Source: Olivibacter sitiensis DSM 17696 (lineage in GTDB: Bacteria; Bacteroidota; Bacteroidia; Sphingobacteriales; Sphingobacteriaceae). From it: a stretch of DNA of 64,000 bases. The first letter of the stretch is position 1, and every line of letters begins with the position of its first letter. Of this stretch, positions 55,743 to 64,000 are shown piece after piece. Under the pieces are notes generated by a model, which searched no databases, was not told the DNA's origin, and saw nothing but the letters and a program-made list of their open reading frames with translations. Made by a program: the position numbers and the translations under genes. The DNA is taken from the NCBI RefSeq assembly GCF_000427965.1, contig NZ_ATZA01000020.1, positions 1 to 64,000 on the forward strand, read 5' to 3'.

Positions 55743-57062
55743 TTAATATTCTTTGCGTATTGTCGTCATTATTCTGCCCATTTCATCTCTCACTTCACTG
55801 GTAGGTCTTACGTAATTGTTGTTTTGGAACGAATAGAGCAGTCGCTTGCCCTTTCTGGTGATGATATACCCGCTTTGGTTGTGTACACCGCCCAGCGTTC
55901 CTGTTTTGCCCCAAACGAATACTTCTCCTCTGTCCAGTTTATAGGCGTTTTTCAAGGTACCGCTTTCTCCTCCTGCAGGTAGCATGGAGAAAAGTCTGTG
56001 CTGGTCGGGAATCCGTTTAAGTAATTTTTTCAGGATTTCGATATGGTCCATGGGGGTGAAGAGGTTGGATCGAGAAAGTCCTGATCCGTCAGTCCAGTTT
56101 GGTTTGTGTGGTAGGTCGGACAGGTAGTTGTCCAAGCTATGCTTGATAGCCTTTTGCGTATTGAGCTCTTCTCCAAGTGTGGAAGAGCACACCAATAGCA
56201 ATTGCTCGGCAATAAAATTATCACTAGGCAGCATCAAGGCCTTCAGTACTGAATCTATTGGGTTGGAGTATACGGTGATGGCGTCTTTTGGCATAGGTTT
56301 TTCTATGGGGGTAACAGGCCTCTTCAGGGTATCCTCTAGCAAGGCAGCCGTTAGCCTGGGGCTGGTTTTCCAGGGTATGAATGTCGAAAACGAAGTGGGT
56401 ATATCCATTCGGCTGCGGTAAAACTGATTGCTTGTCAAATCCCTAGTTACCTGAAATCGTCTTGGTATGGTAATGGTATCAGGCTGAATAAACAAGTTGA
56501 AATAGTTTGGTTTTGCCTCAAGTTTGCCCGTAGTATCGTCGCGATAGAAATGTGCTAGGTTGCCTCCAAAGGGCAAAGCGTTTATTTCTGCTTGGTAGTA
56601 GGCGTCATAATCGCCATAAGGCCATCCTCTTCCGTAGAAATTACCTTGGTAATTGTCATAGGCATAATATAGTTTCTGCGAGGCATAGCGCAATAGGCCG
56701 TAAACCTTTTCGGAGTTAAAGTCTTCACGGAAAAGCGTTGGGTCGCCCGTTCCCCAAAAGATGAGGGAATCACCGCTTATGGTATAGCGTATGGATGGGA
56801 TGGAATCGCCAAGCATCTGCAAAGCCGTGTACATGGTGTACAGCTTGGTGTTGGATGCCGGCACAAAATACTTGTTTTCATTTTCACCATAAATCAAGCT
56901 GTCTGCGTCTAGGTCATAAAGAACGAAGCCCGTAAAGTGACTTTGGGCAATTTCCGATTCTTTTAATAATGTGAAAATTTCCTCTCGGGATTGTCCTTTG
57001 GATGTGGTGAAAGAAAAACATAGACTTGAAAAAAACAGGCAATGAAGTACGAATTTGACCAT
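55743..57062 (-). CDS. dacB: D-alanyl-D-alanine carboxypeptidase/endopeptidase, PBP4 type
   Basis: 439 residues. Signal peptide ending about TTSKGQ, S70-N-T-K73 as SxxK, SDN in LPSDNFIAEQ, and KTG in WGKTGTLGG: the S13 peptidase triad. It trims or cleaves peptidoglycan cross-links in the periplasm. The symbol is by family; E. coli DacB is somewhat longer. Confidence 0.92.
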   Translation of the reverse strand: MVKFVLHCLFFSSLCFSFTTSKGQSREEIFTLLKESEIAQSHFTGFVLYDLDADSLIYGENENKYFVPASNTKLYTMYTALQMLGDSIPSIRYTISGDSLIFWGTGDPTLFREDFNSEKVYGLLRYASQKLYYAYDNYQGNFYGRGWPYGDYDAYYQAEINALPFGGNLAHFYRDDTTGKLEAKPNYFNLFIQPDTITIPRRFQVTRDLTSNQFYRSRMDIPTSFSTFIPWKTSPRLTAALLEDTLKRPVTPIEKPMPKDAITVYSNPIDSVLKALMLPSDNFIAEQLLLVCSSTLGEELNTQKAIKHSLDNYLSDLPHKPNWTDGSGLSRSNLFTPMDHIEILKKLLKRIPDQHRLFSMLPAGGESGTLKNAYKLDRGEVFVWGKTGTLGGVHNQSGYIITRKGKRLLYSFQNNNYVRPTSEVRDEMGRIMTTIRKEY

Positions 57063-57171
57063 AATAGTAAAACAAGATGCAATTTTCGCGTAAAGCTATA
57101 AAAAAAGAGCAAAACATGTGAAGGGATTGCAAACCCTTTCGATAAACGTGCGTTATTTATTTTAAAACAGT

Positions 57172-57291
57172 ATGAACGATTTTTTCAGGGCCATCATTGC
57201 TGGCGTTACGGCTAAGAAGTTGGGAGGAGGGTGTCTCTCTACGATTGTTATTTTTATTATTGTTTATTGGGCATTGGGAAAGTGCAATTGA
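57172..57291 (+). CDS. 39-residue membrane peptide, unknown
   Basis: A short frame from ATG 57172 to TGA 57289-57291: MNDFFRAIIAGVTAKKLGGG, then a helix STIVIFIIVYWALG. I recall similar peptides with the AKKLGGGC block in other Bacteroidota, but cannot confirm this. Divergent from dacB, with no visible operon partner. Confidence 0.5.
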   Translation: MNDFFRAIIAGVTAKKLGGGCLSTIVIFIIVYWALGKCN

Positions 57292-57485
57292 GCGAGTTGA
57301 CACCTTTGTGCTCGTTATGTTTAGACTTTTGCTTTATGCTATGCATAGTCAGGTGCATTTATCCCCGTAGGGATGGCGTAGATATATGAGAAGCATGGGC
57401 CGAATGGGAAAGTTCCTTCCCTATTTGAGGAGAAAAAGGAGATAGGCTTGGGCGAGTTTTTGAATGAAGGGTTGGAGTTATAACA

Positions 57486-58295
57486 TTATAATATTGGCTT
57501 TGAGTCTATAAATTTTGTTATGGGCTGATGATAGACCGTGGTATAGGGCTCAACGCTGCTTGTCAACCAAACATTTCCCCCAATTACCGAATGATGACCT
57601 ATTCTGGTCTCGCCCCCCAGTATGGTAGCACCGGCATAAATAATCACATGATCTTCGATTGTGGGGTGGCGTTGCTTGCCTGCTAAGATTTTATCAACAC
57701 TTAAAGCTCCCAAGGTCACACCTTGATATAATTTAACGTGGTCGCCAATGATGCATGTCTCGCCAATAACCAGGCCCGTACCATGGTCTATATGCAGGTA
57801 TTTGCCTATGGTGGCCCCGGGATGTATATCTATCCCAGTTCGTTCATGGGCATATTCCGTTAGAATGCGAGGAATTAAAGGCAGATTTTCTAACCAAAGC
57901 TGATGAGCCATTCTATATATGCAAATAGCCAGAAAGCCCGGATATGTTCGTATTACTTCTTGAATGCTTTGCGCAGCCGGATCTCCTTCCCACATAGCTT
58001 GCGCATCTGTCATCATCGTTTCGTACAAGCTAGGCAGTGATGCAAAAAAATTCGTTACAATATGGGTATGGTCACAGTTTGAACAATCTTTACTTGTTAA
58101 TAATAGATCGCAAAGCTCATTTTCCAAAATCTTAAAATTAGCTTTTAATGCATCTACCGTTATCAATTTTTTTGAATTGCGCTCAGGAAACAGTAAACGG
58201 AATACATCCCTAGCCCATTCCCATATTCGCACATTGCTTGGCATGTCACGGGCTTCTTGATGCTTTACAAATAAATACTGAAAAAATTCCTCCAT
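57486..58295 (-). CDS. cysE: Serine O-acetyltransferase
   Basis: 269 residues. N-terminal helical SATase domain, then left-handed beta-helix hexapeptides with GIDIHPGATIG, HIDHGTGLVIGET, YQGVTLGALS and GGNVWLTSSVEP. It makes O-acetylserine for cysteine synthesis. CAAATATA at 58315-58322 (minus TATATTTG) is its -7 element. The 57292-57485 gap behind it holds nothing I can support. Confidence 0.93.
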   Translation of the reverse strand: MEEFFQYLFVKHQEARDMPSNVRIWEWARDVFRLLFPERNSKKLITVDALKANFKILENELCDLLLTSKDCSNCDHTHIVTNFFASLPSLYETMMTDAQAMWEGDPAAQSIQEVIRTYPGFLAICIYRMAHQLWLENLPLIPRILTEYAHERTGIDIHPGATIGKYLHIDHGTGLVIGETCIIGDHVKLYQGVTLGALSVDKILAGKQRHPTIEDHVIIYAGATILGGETRIGHHSVIGGNVWLTSSVEPYTTVYHQPITKFIDSKPIL

Positions 58296-58534
58296 TATCT
58301 TTTGTCTTTAGGTGCAAATATACCACAATCTATATCAACATGGTAGCATTAATTTGTAAAGCGAAGTAGCAAAAATCGGCCAACCGTCACAATGTAGCAG
58401 GCTATATTGATTAACGCCTTGTCGGAAATTAGCTATAATTGCTTGTTCAACGCATAAAAGCCATCAAGATAAATTCGTCGTTATGTCAAAACAAATTGAA
58501 CTGTCTATGACACTATTTGAGTTGATCTGTAGGG

Positions 58535-58900
58535 CTATTTCTCATGCCACCAAAGCAATACTGCGAAGTAAACCGCATGAATCAGCTGTGCCTCTATGGC
58601 TCCCCAGTTTTCAATGGAACTGCTACCGAGAATCAAGATGCTCATGAGCGCCAACCCTGCATAAAAGGTGTAACGCAACTGAAAACCAATCAATAACAAT
58701 AAGCCTATCGCCGCCTCGATGATGGGCAAGGCATAGCTGAAAGGCGTGACCAAGGCAGCGGGCAACACCGATTTTTCCATACTGCCCACCATCCACTCGC
58801 TGAATGCTTGTAGCTTGGGTAACCTGACTAGTCCGTGTCCCAAGAGCGATATGGCCAAAGGGAGACGGAGAAAGAAAAAATTTAGTTTTTTTGTGTCCAT
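58535..58900 (-). CDS. DoxX-family membrane protein
   Basis: 121 residues, four membrane helices. N-terminal FFLRLPLAISLLGHGLVRLPKL and IIEAAIGLLLLIGF match DoxX. DoxX relatives are linked to thiol and quinone redox balance. Part of a minus-strand array with the ABM-domain lipoprotein upstream. Confidence 0.83.
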   Translation of the reverse strand: MDTKKLNFFFLRLPLAISLLGHGLVRLPKLQAFSEWMVGSMEKSVLPAALVTPFSYALPIIEAAIGLLLLIGFQLRYTFYAGLALMSILILGSSSIENWGAIEAQLIHAVYFAVLLWWHEK

Positions 58901-58965
58901 GATAATATTGAATTAAAAAGTGATTACTCTGCCCGAAAGCGGTAGAAGATTTACTCGCATATTTT

Positions 58966-59778
58966 TTATTGGGATATATCTTTTGCCAGCCAGCGTGTGT
59001 CCATTGGATTTGATACAAAAATACCTTCAATAGCGGCATCCAGTTTCTTCGAATAATCCTGCTCCAAATGCGCTTCATGTACGGCTACGCTTTCCCAGCC
59101 CTCTATCAGTGCAAATTTATTCGGGTCGTCGGCATATTGGAAAATATTGAATCCCAGATTGCCCAGTGCCTGCCTAGCATGAGGAGTTACCTCTGCAATG
59201 GCATCGATAAAAGCCTGTCTCTTCTCAGGTTTGACGTCAAACAACACGATGACATTGCGCTTGCTCTGGTCTTTGGCCGGAACGGGTGTCACCACCGCTG
59301 CTGGGACCTCGGGTACCTCTTTCAGCGCTATGGATGTTATCTCTCCGTCTGCAACCTCTCCTACCACCTCGAGTACTGCTTTTAGGTAATCATATTCCTG
59401 ATGTTTATCATAGGCCGCTTTGTTTTCAAATCGTTCAAACCACAAAGCCTGCTGCTTGCCGTCTTCGGGTTGATATAGCGTAAAAGAGAGATTTTCGGGT
59501 TCTTGTCGGGAATTGGCAATATTGGTTTGCATGGTGGAAAGGTATTTTTCCCACTGCCCTTCCTTGATATTGATGACGCCCAACTCCTGAAAGGATTCCG
59601 TATCTCCTTCGTTTACCGTTATCGTATCTGTCTCTGCCGTTTTCTTGTCATTGCTGTTGTTTTCTGAACCACTTCCACAAGCGGCAATAAATGAAAACAT
59701 AAGCCCACTGGCACATAAACTAAGCCACTTGGACGACCTTGGTAATGATCTTTGTCCGGTTAGATTTTTCTTCTTCAT
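58966..59778 (-). CDS. Lipoprotein with two antibiotic-biosynthesis-monooxygenase (ABM) domains
   Basis: 270 residues from ATG 59778; upstream in-frame codons run into a repeat. Lipobox FIAAC near 33, an acidic Thr/Asn linker, then two ABM-like ferredoxin-fold domains (about 60-150 with WFERFENKAAYDKHQEYDYL, about 170-262 with EGWESVAVHEAHLEQDYSKKL). Such domains often handle quinones. It is probably an envelope oxidoreductase or quinone scavenger. Confidence 0.75.
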   Translation of the reverse strand: MKKKNLTGQRSLPRSSKWLSLCASGLMFSFIAACGSGSENNSNDKKTAETDTITVNEGDTESFQELGVINIKEGQWEKYLSTMQTNIANSRQEPENLSFTLYQPEDGKQQALWFERFENKAAYDKHQEYDYLKAVLEVVGEVADGEITSIALKEVPEVPAAVVTPVPAKDQSKRNVIVLFDVKPEKRQAFIDAIAEVTPHARQALGNLGFNIFQYADDPNKFALIEGWESVAVHEAHLEQDYSKKLDAAIEGIFVSNPMDTRWLAKDISQ

Positions 59779-59815
59779 ATTGATTCTATTTTTGATGTTT
59801 TGTTTTTCATTTCTC

Positions 59816-59945
59816 GTATTTCTCACGGATATCCACGGATCTTTTCTGTGCCTATCTGTGAGAGATTTTTCACTTTTGTTTCTCACGGATCACACGGATT
59901 TGCACAGATTTTTTATTTATCCGTGCGGATCTATGGTATATTTTA
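59816..59945. repeat. Extragenic repeat, two CACGGAT-rich units
   Basis: TTTCTCACGGAT occurs at 59819-59830 and 59879-59890, each followed by more ACGGAT/GCACAGATT words. The first unit can fold: TCTCACGGAT (59821-59830) with ATCTGTGAGA (59854-59863), one G-T pair. This fits a dispersed intergenic repeat type. Confidence 0.65.
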
Positions 59946-59953
59946 GTCTCAAT

Positions 59954-61009
59954 TCATGGAATGATTTTTTCATCCTTTAAGTATTTAAATGTTTTCAGGA
60001 AGATGCTGAGGCTATCTCCATTCATTTCGTGGAACCCGAAACGGCGGGCTTTGTTGACATCCAGAAAAGCGTCGTATTCCACGTTAAAGATGAAATCTCC
60101 AAATCCCCATTGTACCAGCCTGTCCAAGGAATAGGGGCGCAGCTGGTGCTTTTTGGCGATCGCTGCCCACAGCTCTTTTTTTCCGGGCATGTACTCCCGA
60201 AGTGAAAAGGTCTGCGGTTCGGCCACCTCCACGCCAAAAAACTCACCGAACTTGGGCCAGAGCTGCGACCAGCGGAACACATCGCCGTTGGTAACGTTGA
60301 AGATTTCCTTGTCGGCCTCATTATTCAGTGCAGCCCATTCCAATGATTTCGAGAGAATTTCTGTCCCAGTGACATTCACCAGCACCTCATAGGCCTTTGG
60401 CGAGCCGGGAAAGCGCATGGGAATACCCTCTTCCTTGCACAGGGTAGCGTATACGGCAATCAGGTTGGACAGGTTCATGGGATTGCCGATGGTAAAACCA
60501 ATGACGATATCGGGACGTATGGCCGTCCATGACCAACTCTTGCCTTCCGATTGCGTACGTAGGAAATCCTCCTGATCGTAATAGAAATTGGGCGTGATGC
60601 TTCGGGGATCAGTTTCATAGGCCGGAGTCTTATAGATGCCCAGATGTGCACCGTAGGCCTTGCCGCCCTGTATGAACAGGATGCGCTTAAGCTTGGGAGC
60701 CACTTTTTCCAAACCGAGAACCAGGTTCTTGAGCAGTTTCAGGTTGGCCTCCGACTGCTCGTAAGGATCTTGCTTTTCGGTATAGGCCGTGAAGAATACA
60801 TGAGTTACCTGCTTCAGTTTTTCCCCTGTTTCCGAAAGCGAGTCGCTATCGTTGAGGTCCAAGGGTACGAATTGTGCCTCGGTCTCATAGTGCAGCTCGC
60901 TGCGGGTGGTGGCGATCACGTCCCAGTTTTCCTGTGCCGTCAGGTGGTCTACCAGGTTTTTTCCGATGATGCCATTAGCTCCGACAATTAATGCTGTTTG
61001 TTGTTTCAT
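59954..61009 (-). CDS. SDR-family oxidoreductase, PRISE-like
   Basis: 351 residues. Rossmann motif GANGIIGKN, acidic/NADPH region ATTRSELHY, then GGKAYGAHLG and TAIRPDIVIGF, as in progesterone-5beta-reductase/iridoid-synthase-like (PRISE) enzymes that reduce enones. The true substrate is unknown. It lies 12 nt after the MFS gene. Confidence 0.8.
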   Translation of the reverse strand: MKQQTALIVGANGIIGKNLVDHLTAQENWDVIATTRSELHYETEAQFVPLDLNDSDSLSETGEKLKQVTHVFFTAYTEKQDPYEQSEANLKLLKNLVLGLEKVAPKLKRILFIQGGKAYGAHLGIYKTPAYETDPRSITPNFYYDQEDFLRTQSEGKSWSWTAIRPDIVIGFTIGNPMNLSNLIAVYATLCKEEGIPMRFPGSPKAYEVLVNVTGTEILSKSLEWAALNNEADKEIFNVTNGDVFRWSQLWPKFGEFFGVEVAEPQTFSLREYMPGKKELWAAIAKKHQLRPYSLDRLVQWGFGDFIFNVEYDAFLDVNKARRFGFHEMNGDSLSIFLKTFKYLKDEKIIP

Positions 61010-61021
61010 GGTATTGTGTTG

Positions 61022-62206
61022 TTAATAGGCGTTTTCTGATAACGCTATTTGTTTTTCGTGCTTTTGCTTCTGTGTTCTGTTGAAAAGGAGTAGGACTACT
61101 ATACCGAACAGGACCATGCCGATGCCGACTAATAGTGGTGAGGCCATGCTAAACCCAGCGTCGATGGGTAATCCACCCCAATACGCACCCAGTGCGTTGC
61201 CAATGTTAAATGCCGCTTGAGTGAGCGATGCCCCCAACATTTCGGCTCCCTTGGCCGTGCGTATCATAAGCAATTGTATGGGCGAGGCCAGGGAAAAGGT
61301 GACGGCACCGGTCACGAAGGTCATGAACAGCGTTGCTCCTTTGTAAGGGGCTGCGAAGTAATTGATCGACAGGCACAGGACAATTCCCATCAAGATGAAA
61401 AGACAAGCCCTCGAAGGGGGCATGCTATCCGCCATCTTGCCTCCTATGAAGTTGCCCAACACCATACCTGCGCCTGCCAGTATCATAATATAGGGTATCC
61501 AATCTGCATCAAAGCGAGTCACATTGATCATCATGGGTGCGATATAACTCAGCCAGGAGAACAATCCTCCGGTGCCGATGGCCGTCATCAGGATGAGCAA
61601 AAGAGCCTCGGGGCGCTTGAATAGGTTCAGCTCCGACCGTATACCGCCGCTATTTTGTGAGGATAGCGCAGGCATCCACAGCGAGATCGCCGCCAAGGTG
61701 AGCAAACCAATCAAAGCTATTACACCAAAGGTAAGACGCCAAGAGAAATAGTGCCCGATATAGGTGCCCAACGGTACCATCAAGAGGTTGGCAAAGGTGA
61801 GCCCGGAGAACATGATGGAGATGGCTTGTGCTTCCTTTCCTTTTTCGGCCAATCTACCTGCCACCACGGACCCGATCCCGAAAAAGGCCCCATGGGGCAG
61901 TCCGCTCAGCAACCTTGCCAATAGCATCGTGTGGTAATTTGATGAAAGTGCCGATAAAGCATTGAATACGGTAAAGATCAGCATCAGTATCAGGAGTATC
62001 CGCTTGGGCGGATACTTCGCCGTAAAGGTAACCAGTGTGGGTGCCCCAATTACCACGCCCAGGGCATAGGCAGAGATCAGGTGGCCCGCCTCCGGAATGC
62101 TGATGCGCAAGCTGGACGAGATATCGGGCAGCAAGCCCATCATCACAAACTCGGTGGTACCTATACCGAGACCTCCTATGGCAAGGGAAATATGACTTTT
62201 TTTCAT
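61022..62206 (-). CDS. MFS transporter, DHA1/AraJ-like
   Basis: 394 residues from ATG 62206; an earlier TTG at 62218 is less likely. Twelve helices, GIGTTEFVMMGLLPDI at TM1 and LLSGLPHGAFFGIGSVVAGRLA at TM4-5 match AraJ-type drug or sugar efflux permeases. In an array with an SDR and an AKR, it could export a small toxic compound. Confidence 0.88.
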   Translation of the reverse strand: MKKSHISLAIGGLGIGTTEFVMMGLLPDISSSLRISIPEAGHLISAYALGVVIGAPTLVTFTAKYPPKRILLILMLIFTVFNALSALSSNYHTMLLARLLSGLPHGAFFGIGSVVAGRLAEKGKEAQAISIMFSGLTFANLLMVPLGTYIGHYFSWRLTFGVIALIGLLTLAAISLWMPALSSQNSGGIRSELNLFKRPEALLLILMTAIGTGGLFSWLSYIAPMMINVTRFDADWIPYIMILAGAGMVLGNFIGGKMADSMPPSRACLFILMGIVLCLSINYFAAPYKGATLFMTFVTGAVTFSLASPIQLLMIRTAKGAEMLGASLTQAAFNIGNALGAYWGGLPIDAGFSMASPLLVGIGMVLFGIVVLLLFNRTQKQKHEKQIALSENAY

Positions 62207-62278
62207 CCTCGTATCCAAATGATTTTGCCTTTAGGCATGTTTACTCGATCAATTTTTCTAAATGATACGTCGTAGTGT

Positions 62279-63226
62279 CTATTTGCTCGCGTCGTCCAGC
62301 AGTTCCACATCTTCTGCATTCAGATGTAGCTGGGTAGCGGCAAACAGGGTATCCAACTGGCTCAAGCTCGTGGCGCTGGCAATGGGTGCACCGATTCCTG
62401 GTTTTGCTAGTAGCCACGCCAAGGCAACGGAAGCCTGTGAAGTGCCGTGCTTTTCGGAAACCTTGTCCAAGGCCGCCAACACGGCCAATCCTTTCTCATT
62501 AAGGTATTTTTTCAAGTCACCGCCACGGACGCTCTTGCCCAAGTCCGCTTCGCTGCGGTATTTTCCGGTCAGGAATCCTGCCGCCAAAGACCAGTAGGGA
62601 AATACCGTCAGTCCAAATTCAGCTACAATAGGGGCGTATTCTGTTTCATATTTTGTACGTTCCACCAGGTTGTAGTGTGGCTGCAAGGCCTGGTACAGTG
62701 GGTATGAACCGCTTAGGCCCAACTCGATGGATTTTTTGAGACGATCTGCAGGGACATTGGATGCCGCTATATAGCGCACCTTGCCTTCGGCAATGAGGTC
62801 GGCATAGGCGCCCAGGTAGTCTTCCACGGGCACGTCACCTTCGTCAATATGCGTATAGTAGAGGTCTATGGTATCCAACTGAAGTCGCCTAAGGGAATCT
62901 TCGGCGGCTTGCTTGATGTATTCCGGCTTCAATCCCTTCCGGCCATCGCCAAAATCCCAGCCTACCTTGGTGGCCACGACGATGTTGTCCTTGTCGCCGC
63001 GCTTCTTGAGCCATTTGCCGATGATAGTTTCCGACTCGCCGCCCTTGTTGCCTTCGCCCCAGGCGGAATAGACATCGGCTGTATCGATGAAGTTCCCACC
63101 CTTGTCAATAAAAGCGTCGAGTATTTCAAAAGACTTTGGCTCATCCAATGTCCAGCCAAATACGTTTCCGCCCAGGTTGATGCGGCTTACTTCCAAATCT
63201 GTTTTTCCTATTTTTATTTTGCTCAT
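62279..63226 (-). CDS. Aldo/keto reductase
   Basis: 315 residues. FIDTADVYSAWG holds the catalytic Asp and Tyr, VVATKVGWDFG the Lys, and TIDLYYTHID the His region; the NADPH site is at the C-terminus (GAPIASAT). YajO-like subfamily by pattern. It reduces aldehydes or ketones. 72 nt upstream of the MFS gene. Confidence 0.88.
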   Translation of the reverse strand: MSKIKIGKTDLEVSRINLGGNVFGWTLDEPKSFEILDAFIDKGGNFIDTADVYSAWGEGNKGGESETIIGKWLKKRGDKDNIVVATKVGWDFGDGRKGLKPEYIKQAAEDSLRRLQLDTIDLYYTHIDEGDVPVEDYLGAYADLIAEGKVRYIAASNVPADRLKKSIELGLSGSYPLYQALQPHYNLVERTKYETEYAPIVAEFGLTVFPYWSLAAGFLTGKYRSEADLGKSVRGGDLKKYLNEKGLAVLAALDKVSEKHGTSQASVALAWLLAKPGIGAPIASATSLSQLDTLFAATQLHLNAEDVELLDDASK

Positions 63227-63267
63227 GATATGATGTTTTTCGTGGTTAACAATTTCATAATTAAAAA

Positions 63268-64000
63268 TTACTGTAGCCCAACCTGCAAGAGCGCACCATC
63301 CCTGATTTCTTCCGAAGCGTTTTTGATGATGGTATCCTTATACTGTAAATTCCCGAATACCTCGGCCATTTCTTCCGAAGTATTGCCATCCTTGACGGGA
63401 ACCCAAACGGTTTTTCCGTTGCTGACTTTGATCACATAGATACCCTGCGTGCTGTTAAGTACCGCCGTTTTGGGAACAACCAATGCCTTTTGGGATGACT
63501 CAAGGGATAGTTGTACTTCGGCAATCATGCCGGGCACAAGCCGACCGTCACGGTTGTCCACGTCCATCTCGGTACGTTGCGAGCGAATACCCTCGTCCAG
63601 TGCACCTGCGTTGCGACTTACCTTGGCCTCAAATTCCTCGCCGGGCAGTGTGGGAACGGTAAATTTGACCTGTTGCCCCTGCTTTAGGTAAGGCGCATAG
63701 TTTTGCGGCACACCGACGGTCAAGCGTAGTTTCTGATCATCTTTCAGCGAAAAAACCGGCAGCTCCGAGCCTTTTCCCGAAGGGCCCACATAGGCGCCGG
63801 CACTGACATTCCTTGCCGATATGACTCCGGAAAACGGCGCTCGTATTTCCAGATATTGTCTCATATTGCTCACTTCGTTTTGCGAAGCTTTTGCCGATTC
63901 AAATCGGGCGTAATCGGCATCTCTTTTTGCCAGCGCCACATCGAGGTCATTGGGAGATACGGTGCCGGGTGTTTTACTGGTTTCCAGTAAACGTTCATAG
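63268..64000 (-). CDS. RND efflux periplasmic adaptor subunit (HlyD/MFP), partial
   Basis: The frame is open to the right edge, so the N-terminus is missing. Visible: a coiled coil (SPNDLDVALAKRDADYARFESAKASQ), the lipoyl half-motif YLEIRAPFSGVIS, a beta-barrel domain, and the GRLVPGMIAEVQL strand with VVPKTAVLNS. It links an inner-membrane RND pump to an outer-membrane channel. The pump gene should lie downstream or upstream but is not in the window. Confidence 0.9.
   Translation of the reverse strand, partial: YERLLETSKTPGTVSPNDLDVALAKRDADYARFESAKASQNEVSNMRQYLEIRAPFSGVISARNVSAGAYVGPSGKGSELPVFSLKDDQKLRLTVGVPQNYAPYLKQGQQVKFTVPTLPGEEFEAKVSRNAGALDEGIRSQRTEMDVDNRDGRLVPGMIAEVQLSLESSQKALVVPKTAVLNSTQGIYVIKVSNGKTVWVPVKDGNTSEEMAEVFGNLQYKDTIIKNASEEIRDGALLQVGLQ

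Noticed and set aside
57350-57400. ATCCCCGTAGGGATGG as part of a dispersed repeat
   Set aside because: It resembles repeats I have seen in the phylum, but only one copy is visible here, so it is not claimed.
1-64000. tRNA, rRNA and CRISPR arrays
   Set aside because: Intergenic regions were read for tRNA-like TTCRA arms with matching stems, rRNA-like stretches and regularly spaced repeats; none was found.

Overview
The window is chromosomal DNA from a member of the Bacteroidota, most likely Sphingobacteriales (Sphingobacteriaceae). The evidence is SusC/SusD and STN-type TonB receptors, DUF4249, DUF4834, DUF4861 and DUF5672 proteins, bacillithiol-type BshA, a rimP-nusA-infB operon, an rplM-rpsI-rpsB-tsf cluster, and promoters of the phylum-specific form TTTG-N19/20-TAnnTTTG. 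I saw no rRNA, tRNA or CRISPR array.

Layout. 1-274: 3' end of an IS3-family element. 362-7461: apparent operon of a small secreted protein, an STN TonB receptor, a DUF4249 lipoprotein and an MG2 protein with a plug-like tail. 7.6-10.5 kb: accessory island with an internally deleted IS256-type element and an AAA/DUF4143 ATPase flanked by two near-identical HTH genes; a perfect 26-bp inverted repeat precedes the ATPase. 11.1-16.7 kb: SusC/SusD pair and a second small secreted protein that looks paralogous to the first. 17.2-19.9 kb: ribosomal proteins and EF-Ts, with Shine-Dalgarno sequences that are unusual for this phylum and a terminator-like hairpin before tsf. 20.0-25.4 kb: YifB-type ATPase, patatin lipase, and a TonB receptor with a thioredoxin-like partner. 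25.5-30.9 kb (minus): infB, nusA, rimP and a holin-like membrane protein; a terminator-like hairpin fills the rimP leader.

31.1-36.2 kb: lactonase, LacI-type regulator, kduI, DUF4861 and kduD, i.e. the uronate end of pectin breakdown, with a visible LacI-type operator over the kduI promoter. 36.3-46 kb: bshA, an orphan GH3-C/beta-lactamase fusion, a Mom/homing-endonuclease-like protein beside miaA, an OstA/LptA-like protein, tilS, and two small membrane proteins. 46.1-53 kb: YfhO and a five-gene glycan cluster (flippase, methyltransferase, three glycosyltransferases). 53-58.3 kb: typA, a FeoB-associated Cys-rich peptide, ispF, PBP4, a 39-aa membrane peptide and cysE. 58.5-64 kb: a GC-richer minus-strand array of DoxX, an ABM-domain lipoprotein, an SDR, an MFS transporter, an aldo/keto reductase and an RND adaptor that runs off the end.

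The housekeeping blocks are conventional. The accessory interest lies in the HTH-ATPase-HTH cassette, the small secreted protein family found beside two TonB systems, and several leader or intergenic structures around translation genes. Functions come from motif recognition by eye; no database search was run. Residue positions are approximate.
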